Shown here: positions 44,881 to 55,434 of the stretch, piece by piece
Numbering within the stretch: position 1 is the first letter of the stretch
Layout: every line of letters starts with the position of its first letter
NCBI GenBank assembly: GCA_011947345.1
Contig: JAAVTG010000220.1
Span: forward strand, 62,001 to 126,000
Direction of reading: 5' to 3'
Source of the DNA: Phytophthora quininea
Lineage: Eukaryota; Oomycota; Peronosporomycetes; Peronosporales; Peronosporaceae
DNA: 64,000 bases
The notes under the pieces: generated by a model
The model's input: the letters and a program-made list of their open reading frames with translations, nothing else
Database searches by the model: none
What the model was told of the DNA's origin: nothing
Program-made: the position numbers and the translations under genes

Positions 44881-47800
44881 GGGCTGCAAAAGGACCTTCG
44901 GGATGGCACGGTGAAGGCGGTAACGGTCCTGCCTGCGAACTTTGAGTTCCGCGGTGGGAACTCTAACCGGCCCCACCCTTACGAACGACGTGGCAACAAC
45001 TCCGGTCGTGGACGTGGATCCTGGAAGACAGGCGGTCGAGGTCGGACCAACGGCTGTCGAGGCGGCAACTATCGCGACAACAACAGCAAGGGACATCAAC
45101 AATCTCGTCGTGACGAAGGTGGATACGATCAGTCCCACCGTGAAGAAGCACGCATCGCTGTCGCGACAGTGGTCAAGCCTGTCCCACCCGCTACCAACCT
45201 AGCGGCTCAAGTGTCCTCCACCTTCGACTCCAACTGGACGGTCGACTCGGGCTGTACCAGCCACGTCACCCAGCATACCGAGTGGTTCGTCTCGAAGACT
45301 CCTGCTACTGGCACCATTACGGTCGGTGGGAAGTCCGAGATTCCCATTGAAGGCACAGGTGATGTCGTCCTTCAGGTGACTGATTCCAAGGGAGTTCGCC
45401 GACAGCTAACGCTGCGTGATGTGCTTTACGCTCCACAGCTTCACTACAACCTGCTTTCGGTTGCTGCGGCTGTGGAACACGACTTTCGCTTCACGTTTCA
45501 GCGAGCTGTGTGCACGGTTCAGACCGACCACCGCTTGAACCTCAAGGCGAAGAAGTCTGCCACTGCGAAGCTGTAACAGTTTACCGCCACGCCAATCCAG
45601 AAGCAAGAAGCCCACGTGGCCGCCTCAGGTAAGACCACTGCTATTATGCTCTTGCACAAAGACTTGGTCACCCTAACATTCGTGTCTTACAGGCACTCAC
45701 TAAGGACCAAGCTCTACAAGGACTCGATGCCAACACCGTAGTTCCTAAAGACAGTTTCTTTTGCTCTGCATGCACTTACGCGAAGTCCCACCGCGCTGCA
45801 TTTCCCTCTAATAGACATGTTGAACGTGCCTCAATGCCTTTGCAAAAGTTCATTCTGATATCTGTGGGCCACTACCGGTTCCTAGTATTAGCGGCTGCCG
45901 CTACTTTGTTGTCTTTATTGACGACTTTACGCGCTACATGTTTGCGTACCCTATTAAGGCCCGTAGCCAACTCTACTCTTGTTACGAAGACTTCAGGATG
46001 AAAGCCTTGAACATCTTTCGCTCTGATGTGCACACCCTAGAATATCCAGGTTCCACTTCGGACTTGGATGTTCAGGTGCTTCAAGCCGACAATGCAAAAG
46101 AGTACGAAAAGCTCGGCCGCATAGTCTTTAAGCGGTACGGAACACACGCGCAGTTTACCAACGCTTACACACCACAGCAAAACGGTGTCGCTGAGCGGCG
46201 CATGCGCACGATCATGGAACGTGTACGTGCCCTCTTACTTGATGCAAAGCTACCAAAGACACTCTGGGCTGAATGTGTCAGTCACGTGACTACACTGCTT
46301 AACATGACACCGAGTGAGAATACCTACACTTGCAGTCCTTATGAGCTATGGTACAATCGCAAACCGAGTGTACAGTACCTAAAAGTTTTTGGGTATGAGG
46401 CTTACGCCCACATCAATGATATCTATAGGGATAAGCTGGATGCACGAGCAAAACTCTGTATATACCTAGGCATTCCTGGCCACAAGAAAGGATATTGTCT
46501 CATGGATATTCAGACTCAAGCGATAGTCTACAGTCGCGAGGTCGTCTTTCACGAAGACAGCTTTCCAACCCTTGAGAATGTCGACGACACACCCGATCCA
46601 TTGCCGCTACCGGCTCACCTGGTTGGTACTGCCCCGTCTGGTGATAGTCCCACGTCCAATACTCAAACCAGCCAATCAACGCGGGTCGGACCAAGCAACC
46701 TCTCGCAGGTCGGACCAAACGTCCCACCTTCTATAACTACAGAGGCGACGCCAAATCCGCTGCCACCACTGGACAATGCACTCGACAGTGGCGTAGTAAC
46801 TTATTCATTTGTAACGGAGACATCTCCAACTTCTCCGAAGCCCTCAGCTAAACGCCCTCGGTATGAGGAAGCGATCAACCTTACACAGATTACATCAGGG
46901 AAGATACTCGAGAAAATAAAGAACGTACAGCTCAAACGCTAAGTCTACTTGCTATTCGGTATGTGCCTGAGCCTAAGTCCTACAAAGCAGCAATGAGATC
47001 AGGTATGCGAGACAATGGCGAACTGCTGCTGAATCTGAGTTCGCGTCCCTCATGAAAAATGAAACGTGGGTTCTGGTTCCCCCACCCAAAGGCCGCCGTG
47101 TTCTTCAAAACCGGTGGGTCTTCGTTGTAAAGTACACTGGCTCGGGTGAGATCGACAGGTTTAAGGCACGCCTAGTTATAAAAGGGTTCCTGCAGCAGTA
47201 TGGCATTGACTACAACGAGCTCTTCTCTCCGGTAATCAGGATGGAGGTCCTGCGCCTCCTCCTGGTCGTAGCTGCCTTGCTAGACTACGAGATTCATCAG
47301 ATGGATGTGAAGACCGCTTTCCTAAACGGCTTTCTTTCGGAAGAAATATACATGGCTCAGCCTGAAGGCATTGCTGCTGCTAGCCAAGAGCACCTTGTCT
47401 GCAAACTCCTCAAGAGCCTCTACGGTCTTAAACAAGCACCTCGCATTTGGTATCAGACACTGTGTGCCTTCCTGGAGAGTCTCGGCTTTCACAAGCTGAT
47501 CAAAGATAGCTGTGTCTTTATTGCAACATTTGACGATCAAGTCTACTACATTGCTGTCTATGTGGACGATCTGCTTATCATAGCACCCACTGTAAGCCTC
47601 GTATGCCGCATTAAATCGGCCCTAAAAAGAGATTTTCAATGACAGATTTAGGGGAGGTGAAGTACATACTCGGCTGGTCCATTGAACGGAACCATGAAGC
47701 CCGAACAATATTTATCCATCAGCAAAAGTATGCTACCAATGTCCTTGATAAGTTTAAACATCTCATTTCATATCCCAATGCGACGCCCTCAGACCGCAGC

Positions 47801-48566
47801 ACCAAGCTCACAAAAGCCATGGAGCCTCAGACTCAAGAAGAGAGGGAGGCTATGAAAGACATTCCATACCGAGAAGTCGTAGGCAGTCTAATGTACCTCA
47901 TGGTTGGCACTCGCCCTGACCTAGCGTGTTATATGCGCGAAGTCAGCCAGTTCATAACGAACCCTGGAAAGGAACACTGGAAAGCAGTAGTGAGAGGTTT
48001 AAAATATTTATCTGGTACAACTTACCAAGGTCTGCTACTTGGTGGATCGACGGCGGTTGATTAGTAACCTAGCTGATCATCTGACTGCCTACACAGACTC
48101 CGACTATGCTAATTGCCCTGACACTAGAAGGTCAGTTGGCGGATACGTTACAATGATCGGGGCAAGCCCGATCTCATGGCTTTCGAGGAAGCACCATACT
48201 GTTGTGCTCTCGACTACAGAGGCTGAGTACATTGCATTGTGCCATTGCATGCAAGAGGTAATCTTCCTCAAACTGTTACTTAAAGAACTTAGGTTCGCGA
48301 CAAGGAAAGCAACTGTCATTATGGAGGACAATCAAAGCTGCATCAAAATTGCTAGCAACCCGGAACTACACGGACGATCACAGCATATTGACATCCGATA
48401 TCACTTTGTCCAAGAGAAAGTAGAACGACACGAATTCAGCATTGTTTACTGCAACACGAAGTCAATGGTAGCAGATATCTTTACCAAGTCACTCGACAAG
48501 CATCAGTTTCGAAACTTGAGGAGAAAACTAGGGATGCAATCCATTAGTGAACTAGCAAATAGATAA
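44881..48566 (+). CDS. Copia pol: protease, integrase, reverse transcriptase, RNase H (several frame breaks)
   Basis: Continues in the gag frame after the TGA. A Gly/Arg-rich stretch leads to the aspartic protease with NWTVDSGCTSHVT (DSG at 45244-45252). The integrase has the zinc module (LGHPN...FFCSACTYAK), then catalytic Asp in SDICGP, Asp in LQADNAKEY and Glu in PQQNGVAERR. Reverse transcriptase follows: TWVLVPPPKGRRVLQNRWVF, MDVKTAFLNG, SLYGLKQAPR, YVDDLLI. RNase H is last: YTDSDYANCPDTRRSVGGY, LSTTEAEYIAL, HGRSQHIDIRYHFV. Frame breaks at 45574-45650, 45844-45847 (AAAA), near 46940-47050, at 47640 and near 48060 split it into at least five frames. Some have single-base homopolymer character. 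Whether it is active cannot be decided. Confidence 0.88.
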
Positions 48567-48770
48567 ATCATTAATCACTGTCAGATACATATCATTTCAC
48601 AACACTAACGAGTCACAGGATAGCGTGGGGTTTCCCTTACTACAGGTTTACCCTCTGCATCCTATAGGTTTCACCCTCAATGAGGTTTCCTGGTACACAG
48701 CCACCGAATAAACTAACAATAATAACGTGAAAATGAATGACAAAGTCAAAGAAGCAAATGTATTATCTGC

Positions 48771-49592
48771 TTAAGCCTCCAAAACTACCTTACGCACAAA
48801 CATAAGGCTATTGATCCACTCGCCATAGCGTCCCAACCTACGCCTGACCGACTCATCATGAGCGGTGTACTTGCGACCCTGCACCTCCAGGACGAACGCG
48901 TGCCCGACGCCCATGGTATTGCTGGCAGCCACAATGTAGAAGCCGTCCTCGAGCTCCAAACGCTTGATTCCAGCGACGCCACGGTGTCCAGAACGTTGCC
49001 GGTTGTGCTCTAGGTCCTTGAGCGAAATGCGCGATCCAGCACACTTCAATTGGGCGAGAAAGGCCCGAAACACCTTCCAGCGTATGCCACGAGAAAAATC
49101 AACCTTGCGCTCGCGCGATTCGGCCAAGAAGCTCTTCACTTCGGCGTCCGGCACTGCTGACGGCTCACCCAGTAGCTGCACGGCCTGCTGCAACGCCGTG
49201 AACAAGCACGTTCCACTGGCATTGGCGCCCACCAGCGTGGGAACAGCCTTTCGCGCCCAGTGTAGAAAGTCCTTCGGCCGCCCAGCGACTACCCACGCAT
49301 CCACCTTTTGCATCGCGTAGCCCAGCTGGTCCTCCTTGAGCGACGCCTTCGGCTCCCAGGTTGGCTCCCAGCTATCAGACCCCACGTAGTCTTCAGGCTT
49401 CCTCCACACGACCTCGTACTGGACACCTGTAGGCGTATCCTTGCGATCCCTTAGGTAGGCCACGGGCCACGTCTCCGCCTGAACCTGAACCTGCGTCTTG
49501 GGGAGTTGCGTCCTTGCGGTGACCTTCACCTGCTGCTGGGGCCTTGGACTCTTGCCACTTGACATCCGGTCTACCTGCTTGGAGCGCGCCAT
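48771..49592 (-). CDS. Antisense ORF in the copia element: chromodomain-like plus putative cysteine protease
   Basis: An unbroken 273-residue frame on the strand opposite to pol, between pol and the right LTR. Residues 1-40 are basic and Gln-rich. Residues 41-100 look like a chromodomain: WPVAYLRDRKDTPTGVQYEV, VVWRK, SWEPTWEP. Residues about 118-265 recall papain-like or OTU-like proteases: ANASGTCLFTALQQA with Cys129, and GVGHAFVLEVQGRKYTAHDE with His231 and Asp246 as a possible catalytic triad. It could bind modified histones or chromatin, and it could remove a ubiquitin-like tag; both are inference. It is one of the few long frames in this element with no break or stop, which suggests selection or recent capture. 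ATG 49592 lies 300 bases inside the right LTR boundary, so its promoter could be in the LTR in antisense direction. Confidence 0.6.
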   Translation of the reverse strand: MARSKQVDRMSSGKSPRPQQQVKVTARTQLPKTQVQVQAETWPVAYLRDRKDTPTGVQYEVVWRKPEDYVGSDSWEPTWEPKASLKEDQLGYAMQKVDAWVVAGRPKDFLHWARKAVPTLVGANASGTCLFTALQQAVQLLGEPSAVPDAEVKSFLAESRERKVDFSRGIRWKVFRAFLAQLKCAGSRISLKDLEHNRQRSGHRGVAGIKRLELEDGFYIVAASNTMGVGHAFVLEVQGRKYTAHDESVRRRLGRYGEWINSLMFVRKVVLEA

Positions 49593-49877
49593 GATCGTAA
49601 GGAGCTAAAACAACCCCGAATCAACCACAACACAAACACAAGCTACTAAAGGCAAAAGAACAGTATATTGAAAGTAACTGTCTTCGCCCTAGATCTCGAA
49701 AGTGGAAATGAACGCTTGCATGCAGGCATCGGCACGAGGTCTGCCGAAGGCACGACTAGTACTGATGCTACAAAGACTAGCCTAGATGCACAGTGCTTGA
49801 TTTCTTGTGCGATACAAAAAGGCAACTTGTCAACGTAACAGTTGTCACAATCAGCCCTGATGACGTCCGGTAAGCGA

Positions 49878-49891
49878 CAAGCCAGGGAGGC
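49878..49891 (+). other. Candidate polypurine tract
   Basis: CAAGCCAGGGAGGC directly before the right LTR. The purine run AGGGAGG is short but in the expected place for plus-strand priming. Confidence 0.45.
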
Positions 49892-50140
49892 TGTTGAAGT
49901 AAGGGCTCATCCCCTTACCTGACTCTTTAACTGCATATCATGCAGTATAGTAGGACCCCACGGAAGGGCAACTTGCCCTTCAGAAATGACTGGTAACGGG
50001 CAACTTTCACTGCCTGTTTGGCAGTAGCATACGCTTTTCTAGCTTAGGTTCTACTTTAATGACTCACTAACTAACACATCGCTTTCTACCGTCAAGTACC
50101 TAGTCTCCTTCTCTACGCGCTAAAGCTGCCAACATCAACA
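49892..50140 (+). repeat. Right LTR of the copia element
   Basis: 249 bp, TG..CA ends. By eye it differs from the left LTR at four positions, all in the second half. Confidence 0.95.
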
Positions 50141-50308
50141 CGACTCAAGCGCGTCCGCATGACGAAGAAACAGCAGCTGCAAGTGTGCCGCCAGCATGCC
50201 AAGTACCCGGGCTGGAATCATAGGAAGCTAAGCGCCTGGGCGCAGGCAGAGGCGTTGAAGTGGATGTATGTGCGACGCCTGGACGAGATGCCTGCAGAGG
50301 ACACCTAG
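50141..50308 (+). pseudogene. Right half of the split helix-turn-helix ORF
   Basis: Begins with the second CGACT duplication. Continues the frame of 43582-43647: KRVRMTKKQQLQVCRQHAKY, then WNHRKLSAWAQAEALKW, stop at 50306-50308. After the stop, further similar sequence (SYWKHAGLYVDRSAIVDRFN) suggests the ORF was already damaged or once longer. Confidence 0.5.
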
Positions 50309-50379
50309 AGCTACTGGAAGCACGCTGGGCTGTACGTCGACCGGTCGGCGATCGTTGATCGGTTTAACTAGAATCGTAC

Positions 50380-52358
50380 TTAATACGTGTCAATGTTAGC
50401 GTTAATATAGTACGTTGGAGCATCGGTCAGATTTGATTTACATTTTTGTATAGTATACACCTTCAGCACTTGCATCGTTGAACCCTTGCATATTGACGAT
50501 ACCCCCTGTATGCTCAAGATCATTTGTTGCTCTCGGCTTATATCGCCAGCACACTGAAAAAGAAAAGCAGACAACTCCAAGCAATGCTTCAACGCAACTA
50601 AAGCTGATATGGGAGGTTCTTCTGTGTCTTCCTCGCTGTCAGAAGTGCTCAGTGTCTCTGTATCATCCACAGGAGGCTCGTGGGTATCCTCACTCGCATC
50701 CACTTCAATAGACTCCTCCACAATTTGGTTTATGTTCATGCTGGACATCATTCAAGCTAAATCATCAAGCACAACTTTGTCGACGGCCCCAGAATAATCT
50801 GCAGCGTTTCAAATGTTTGTCATAATTGCTCCATCGAATATTCTTGCTTTTGCCTATCAATTTTGAATGCATCCCGCTCGAACATCACCCCAACTGTAAC
50901 GGGGTTACACGAAAGTCATAACCGTGCGTTGACTTTCGAGGTTACGCGAAACTCTCAACCGTGCGTAGATTTTCGACTTTGTAGCCATCTGGCTCTCCAC
51001 CACTCATTTACATATCTCATAGATTAACTATGCCACATAATTTAGTCTATACATTTACACCAGGGTCAGATAAAACAATTCAATTCAGTTCTATTTTTGC
51101 AGTTAATTAGTTTGTCCTTATTTTAAGGGACACTGACTCTGTGAGTCCTAGTTACGTACTTTGTTCTTGTATAGAACCGAAGGCGGGACGCCCAAAGAGA
51201 CAGACTCGGGAAGTCCTACGTCTTCCTCTGTGCTACGCAGCCCCGCTGCACCAGCTGTCAATACTAAATTGTATAGCCTCCAAAATATTCAATTTTCGGG
51301 TCACTTCGGCCTCTAGTGCATCCAAACACCAGCGAACAAAACGGCGTCGATATCGAGCCTTGAATGAGCGGATAATACCGGCGTCCAGCGATTGGATGTG
51401 CGACGTCATGTAGGGAGGCGAGAACTTAATTTCCGCGTGTGAAAGCTGTTCACGAACTTTGTGGCTAGACGCATTATCAATTGGCAATAGCACTTTGCGA
51501 TCCTCGACCGCCATCTTGAGATTAAAATCCCTTAGCCAATGTTGAAAAATCAATGCAGTCATCCATGCTTTTTGACTGTGGTGATATGACACAGGCTTGT
51601 CCTTCAAAGCTCTTGCGGCCCCACCACGAAAGCAGCGTGGGTTTGCCGCATTTCCAATCATGACGGGCGGTAATTTATCGCTGCCAGTGGCGTTGCAACA
51701 GAGAGCGATTGTTGTGCGGGCTTTTTGGCGCTTCTTCTCCGTCTAACTCTTGGTGGCAAGCGCCTGATTCAGCGCTAGGCGATAAAACAGCGCACTCTCG
51801 TCAAAGTTGTATATATCTTCCGACTTGTATCGACGTGAGCATTCCTGGAGCATATATCGGGTAGAACTTACTGCCACCACATCCATGTCAGCCGCTTCGC
51901 CGTGAAGACGTTTATAGTTGATGCCATTTCGAGTCTTGAGCCTAGCTAACCACCCGTTGCTCAGGCAAAGCCAGTCGTCACTAATGCTTAGACTAGTTTT
52001 GAGACTTTAGGCTTTAGCAGTAGTACGTCGTCAGAGATAATTGTTTTCTCTTCATTGCGGTGGAAGAACTCCACCATTTGCCGCTCGATTTCTGGAAACT
52101 TCACTCGACGGCGGCGAGAAGCACTCATGTTGGCCTCACAAAAATAGCTGGGGTCTTTCTTGCGGATACGACTAACCGTGCTAATGCTGACGGTCTTCTT
52201 GAATTTGTGGCACGCACCCATTCGATAACATCGGCGTGCTGCATGGTAGGATGTTGCCTGTACTTTAAATTGACTTGGAGCTTCTCTTCTTGAGTTAGTG
52301 TGGGATCAACACTAGCAGGAGCCATCTTCTGGGTTGGAAGTCGTGCGATATGACCCAA
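50380..52358 (-). pseudogene. Decayed pogo/Tigger-type transposase
   Basis: Minus strand, several frames. N-terminus 52358-52125 (TQEEKLQVNLKYRQHPTMQH) and HTH (KKTVS-type, SISTVSRIRKKD). The middle part holds GWLARLKTRNGINYKRLHGE and YNFDESALFYRLA. The catalytic part at 51661-51233 shows LLPIDNASSHKV and MTSHIQSLDAGIIRSFKARY. The tail at 50751-50380 is acidic. These are standard pogo/Tigger DDE motifs. An in-frame TAG near 51742-51744 and frame changes near 51,990 and 52,200 mark it as inactive. No inverted ends were found. Confidence 0.7.
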
Positions 52359-52617
52359 TTCGGGGTGGGGTGGGGTGAGTGCAAACCACGCTATTTGATT
52401 GGCGTACAGTCGTCCATTTAAAGAGGGAAACTGCCAAACCTTGCTGTCAGATAGCGGATAAAGGGGAGTCGGCGCAAGCAGAGGCGCAGCATAGTAAAAC
52501 CTATACTGTTCCTTTTGGACAGCGAGGTCTCAGTCAACTAGAGACGATTTTGTCAATTGAAGGGGTCCATTTAACGAGATGTGACTGTATGATGACGTAC
52601 CCAAGCTTTGGACGAGC

Positions 52618-52810
52618 AGGGCTAGGGAGCAAAATTTTGGCGGTTTCCGTGCTCGTCCTTAAGTGCGCGAGCAGAAATTCGGCGCTTTTCGTGCTCGTTC
52701 AGCTGAGTGCGGAAATCACGAGCAAACGTGTGCGCCACCCGAAATTGCTCGTTCGTGAAGCCCGTTGGGCTGGCCTCCTGCTCGTTCTCCGAGCTCCTCA
52801 TTGGTTGATA
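52618..52810. repeat. Hairpin-rich stretch, candidate left end of a hAT element
   Basis: Starts CAGGGCTAGGGAGC, the type of end seen in hAT elements. Several copies of GTGCTCGT and its complement CGAGCA/ACGAGCA follow and can form overlapping hairpins. A matching right end was not found after 55434, so this is only a candidate. Confidence 0.3.
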
Positions 52811-52848
52811 TTCGGATTGTAGCCACCGAAGATATCAAATATGTTACA

Positions 52849-55434
52849 GGGGCGTCAAAGAGCGACGGGTGGAGCTTCGAGCAAGAAGATCACGCCGAAG
52901 GAAGCTCTCAATAAGCCTCTTGGTCCCGACGCACTCACGGGGATCTGTAGGAGGGCGAAGGACGGGCTCCCCACGCGTTCGACGACTTCGTAGCACGGTA
53001 CCAGGAGCTGGAGATTGCTTTCCTCAGGCCAATACAAACGGCGCCAGAGACTACAGCCCCATCACCATAGCGCCGCCATCGAGCCATGACGTCGCCGACG
53101 TCCAGGGCAGCCCAGCGGAACGTCATCGCGGGCGGCCGTCAGCGATACCAAAACCTGCTGAAGCCCCCCGCCCGCACAGATTCCAAGTCGTCGTATATGT
53201 CCAAGTGGAGGGTACGCGTCGAATAATTGGACGAGAGTGGCCAGAGCGTGATCGGGTGGGCTTGTTTGGCGGACGAAGTCTGCCGAACATCGGGAAGAAA
53301 CCTGCACAAGTTATCATTCGGCAGAACCTCTCGGGCGACGGAGCATTTGGCACTGGACCATCATATTGGCTCTCCAAAGACCGCGGTGGAGATGGCCGCG
53401 AAGAGAAAGCGTGGCGAGGAGGTGGAGCTGCTGCGTACTTCGCCAATGTTCACCAGCAATCCAGCCCGGCTCAACTTGCTATTGGAGTCTCTGAGGATCA
53501 TTAACAACAACTTGCCATTGCGCATGGGCGAATATCGGGAGTCAAAACTGGATGAGGACCTCGTTGTGAAACCAGAGATGCAGACGGTTGTTAACGAGAA
53601 ACGTGTGAAGGAGTCGATCATCGAGTTGCATCGCTCCATAAAAGACGAGATCAAGGATTATTTTAATGATAATCGCGAACGGTACCCGAACGTCATACTA
53701 GTAGCAGATTTCTGGACGTCCAAAACCACCAGCGATAAGTTCCTGGGCTTGCGAGTGTACCTGATTGACAACGAATGGCAGTTCACGTCGGTGTTCCTTG
53801 GTACGAAAAATTTCACCCAGCGTACGAAGAACGCGACGGTAGTATCCAGAGATCATTTCGGGCATGGCTGACTGGAATGCGAAGAACTTTGGTCTGAAAA
53901 CAACTGATTTCTACGGCGCTACGAGTGATTCCGGTGGAGACGTGAAAAGCATGCTTCGTACCTCGTTAGCGTTAAAATGGGGGTGGTGCTTCGCGCACAT
54001 GGGTCATGCAGCAACCAAAATGCGCTGTGGTATCGGTGGAAAGAAGAGCAAAGCCTTGAACCCTGAAATGATGGATTTGATATCGAGAATGACCATGGTG
54101 ATAACGCAAGTCAAGCTGGTATCGACAGCAGGAAATTTGTTTGCTGAACTCTGCAAATCCAAAATCCCAAGGACATCGACAAGACTGGTTGGATACTCGA
54201 CGTCACGCTTTTTGAGTGTAACGAATGCGATGAAGCGGGTGCTGGAAAAGTGGTCTGTTATCGAGGAGTGGTATGATAGGCGCGTTCATCAAGCTCTTCG
54301 CGACAACAAGCCCCCGCCCGAATTTCCGCTCGCTAACAGGAAAACCGACTTGATCCAAGTGCTGTCCTTGCTTACACCGATAGCAAGTATCAAGCTGAAG
54401 TGTCAAGCTGAGCGCCTAGAATAGGTAGAAGTTCTCATGATGCTCTACTGGAATCACATTGACGATTTAAACATCAACAATCCCATCCAGCACTATCTGA
54501 GTACAGACGCAAAACCGCTTTGAATTCAAGCTGCAGAGCTCACTCCGTTGGCGTCAAGAACACGCGAATTGATACGAGAGGCCCTTGACATGCACTTTTT
54601 CCGCCGCTGCTTCGACATTAAAAGTTTGAGAAGTGCGACATGGTGTTCGAGATGATGGTGATGCTTCATCCGATTTATAAACGAAGTTGTCAGGAGTCTA
54701 TCAATCGCGCAGCTGTGATGTGCTGCCACCAACACGGAACGGAATCAAAGCCGATCACGGAGAGGCTGGAGCTGGTGACTGCCAAAATCCGTAATAATTT
54801 GGTTGAGCTGCTAAAACAGGTCGCTGATTCCCCGCTGGACACCGTTGAGGGCCATGCCACGCAGTCAACCGCGCAGTACAGCCGAATGGAAGCTCGGTTT
54901 ATCCCCCAGACATCGCGACCAACTACTACGGCTCGTATGGATAGGCGAGCAGAAGATGAGCTTGACCGGTGGCTCCTGGACCCAGTCGACGTCAACCGCC
55001 TCAAAACCTTGAAACCCTCGGAAACAATGCTGCAGTTCTCCCGTCGACTGGAGCATGCAGGAGAATATCGGATAATATCGAATGCCATTCGAGTGCTATT
55101 TGCGATTCCAACTTCTTCCTGCCAAATTGAACGGGACTTCAGCGTAAGTGGCAGCATGGTGACATCTCAACGCACCAGTTTAGCTGGCGACAGCATCGAC
55201 ATGTGCGTCTTTTTAAACCGGAACCGCGACTTTGTCAACCTGCCTCAGTGCCAAGAAATACCACGCGGAAAGCAGCACTTGTACACGCCACCGGTGATTT
55301 CGATGAACATTGAGCCGGAAATGTACATGGAAGACCTTAACGCCAAAATTCTAGCCAACGTTGTGGCAAGCACCAGCTTTTCCTGCGAGTTGTTTGACGA
55401 CGAGGAAGAAAAGTCAGAGACACCGATGCCCTAG
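52849..55434 (+). pseudogene. Decayed hAT-superfamily transposase
   Basis: Plus-strand frames 53227-53871, 53864-54424 and 54640-55434, with N-terminal sequence from 52849 in other frames. The N-terminal Cys/His segment near 53,250-53,360 is BED-finger-like. The core has VILVADFWTSKTTSDKFLGL and GATSDSGGDVKSM, and the C-terminus has the hAT dimerisation block (PTSSCQIERDFSVSGSMVTS ... SIDMCVFLNRNRDF). In-frame stops (near 53,224, 54,423 and 54,523) and at least one frame change in the other direction than the homopolymer losses show real decay. Confidence 0.75.

Larger units (their letters stand above)
43648..50140 (+). mobile_element. Ty1/copia LTR retrotransposon, full length
   Basis: Two 249-bp direct LTRs (TG..CA ends), a 5-bp target duplication CGACT (43643-43647 and 50141-50145), a primer site, gag and a pol in the copia order protease-integrase-RT-RNase H. 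An extra antisense ORF lies between pol and the right LTR. I count four mismatches between the LTRs, which points to a fairly recent insertion. Length 6,493 bp. Confidence 0.95.

Noticed and set aside
43897..49891. Programmed frameshifting at every break in the copia pol
   Set aside because: The same kind of one-base loss occurs in unrelated host genes, so sequence error or decay explains it better; only the in-frame TGA is kept as a recoding candidate.
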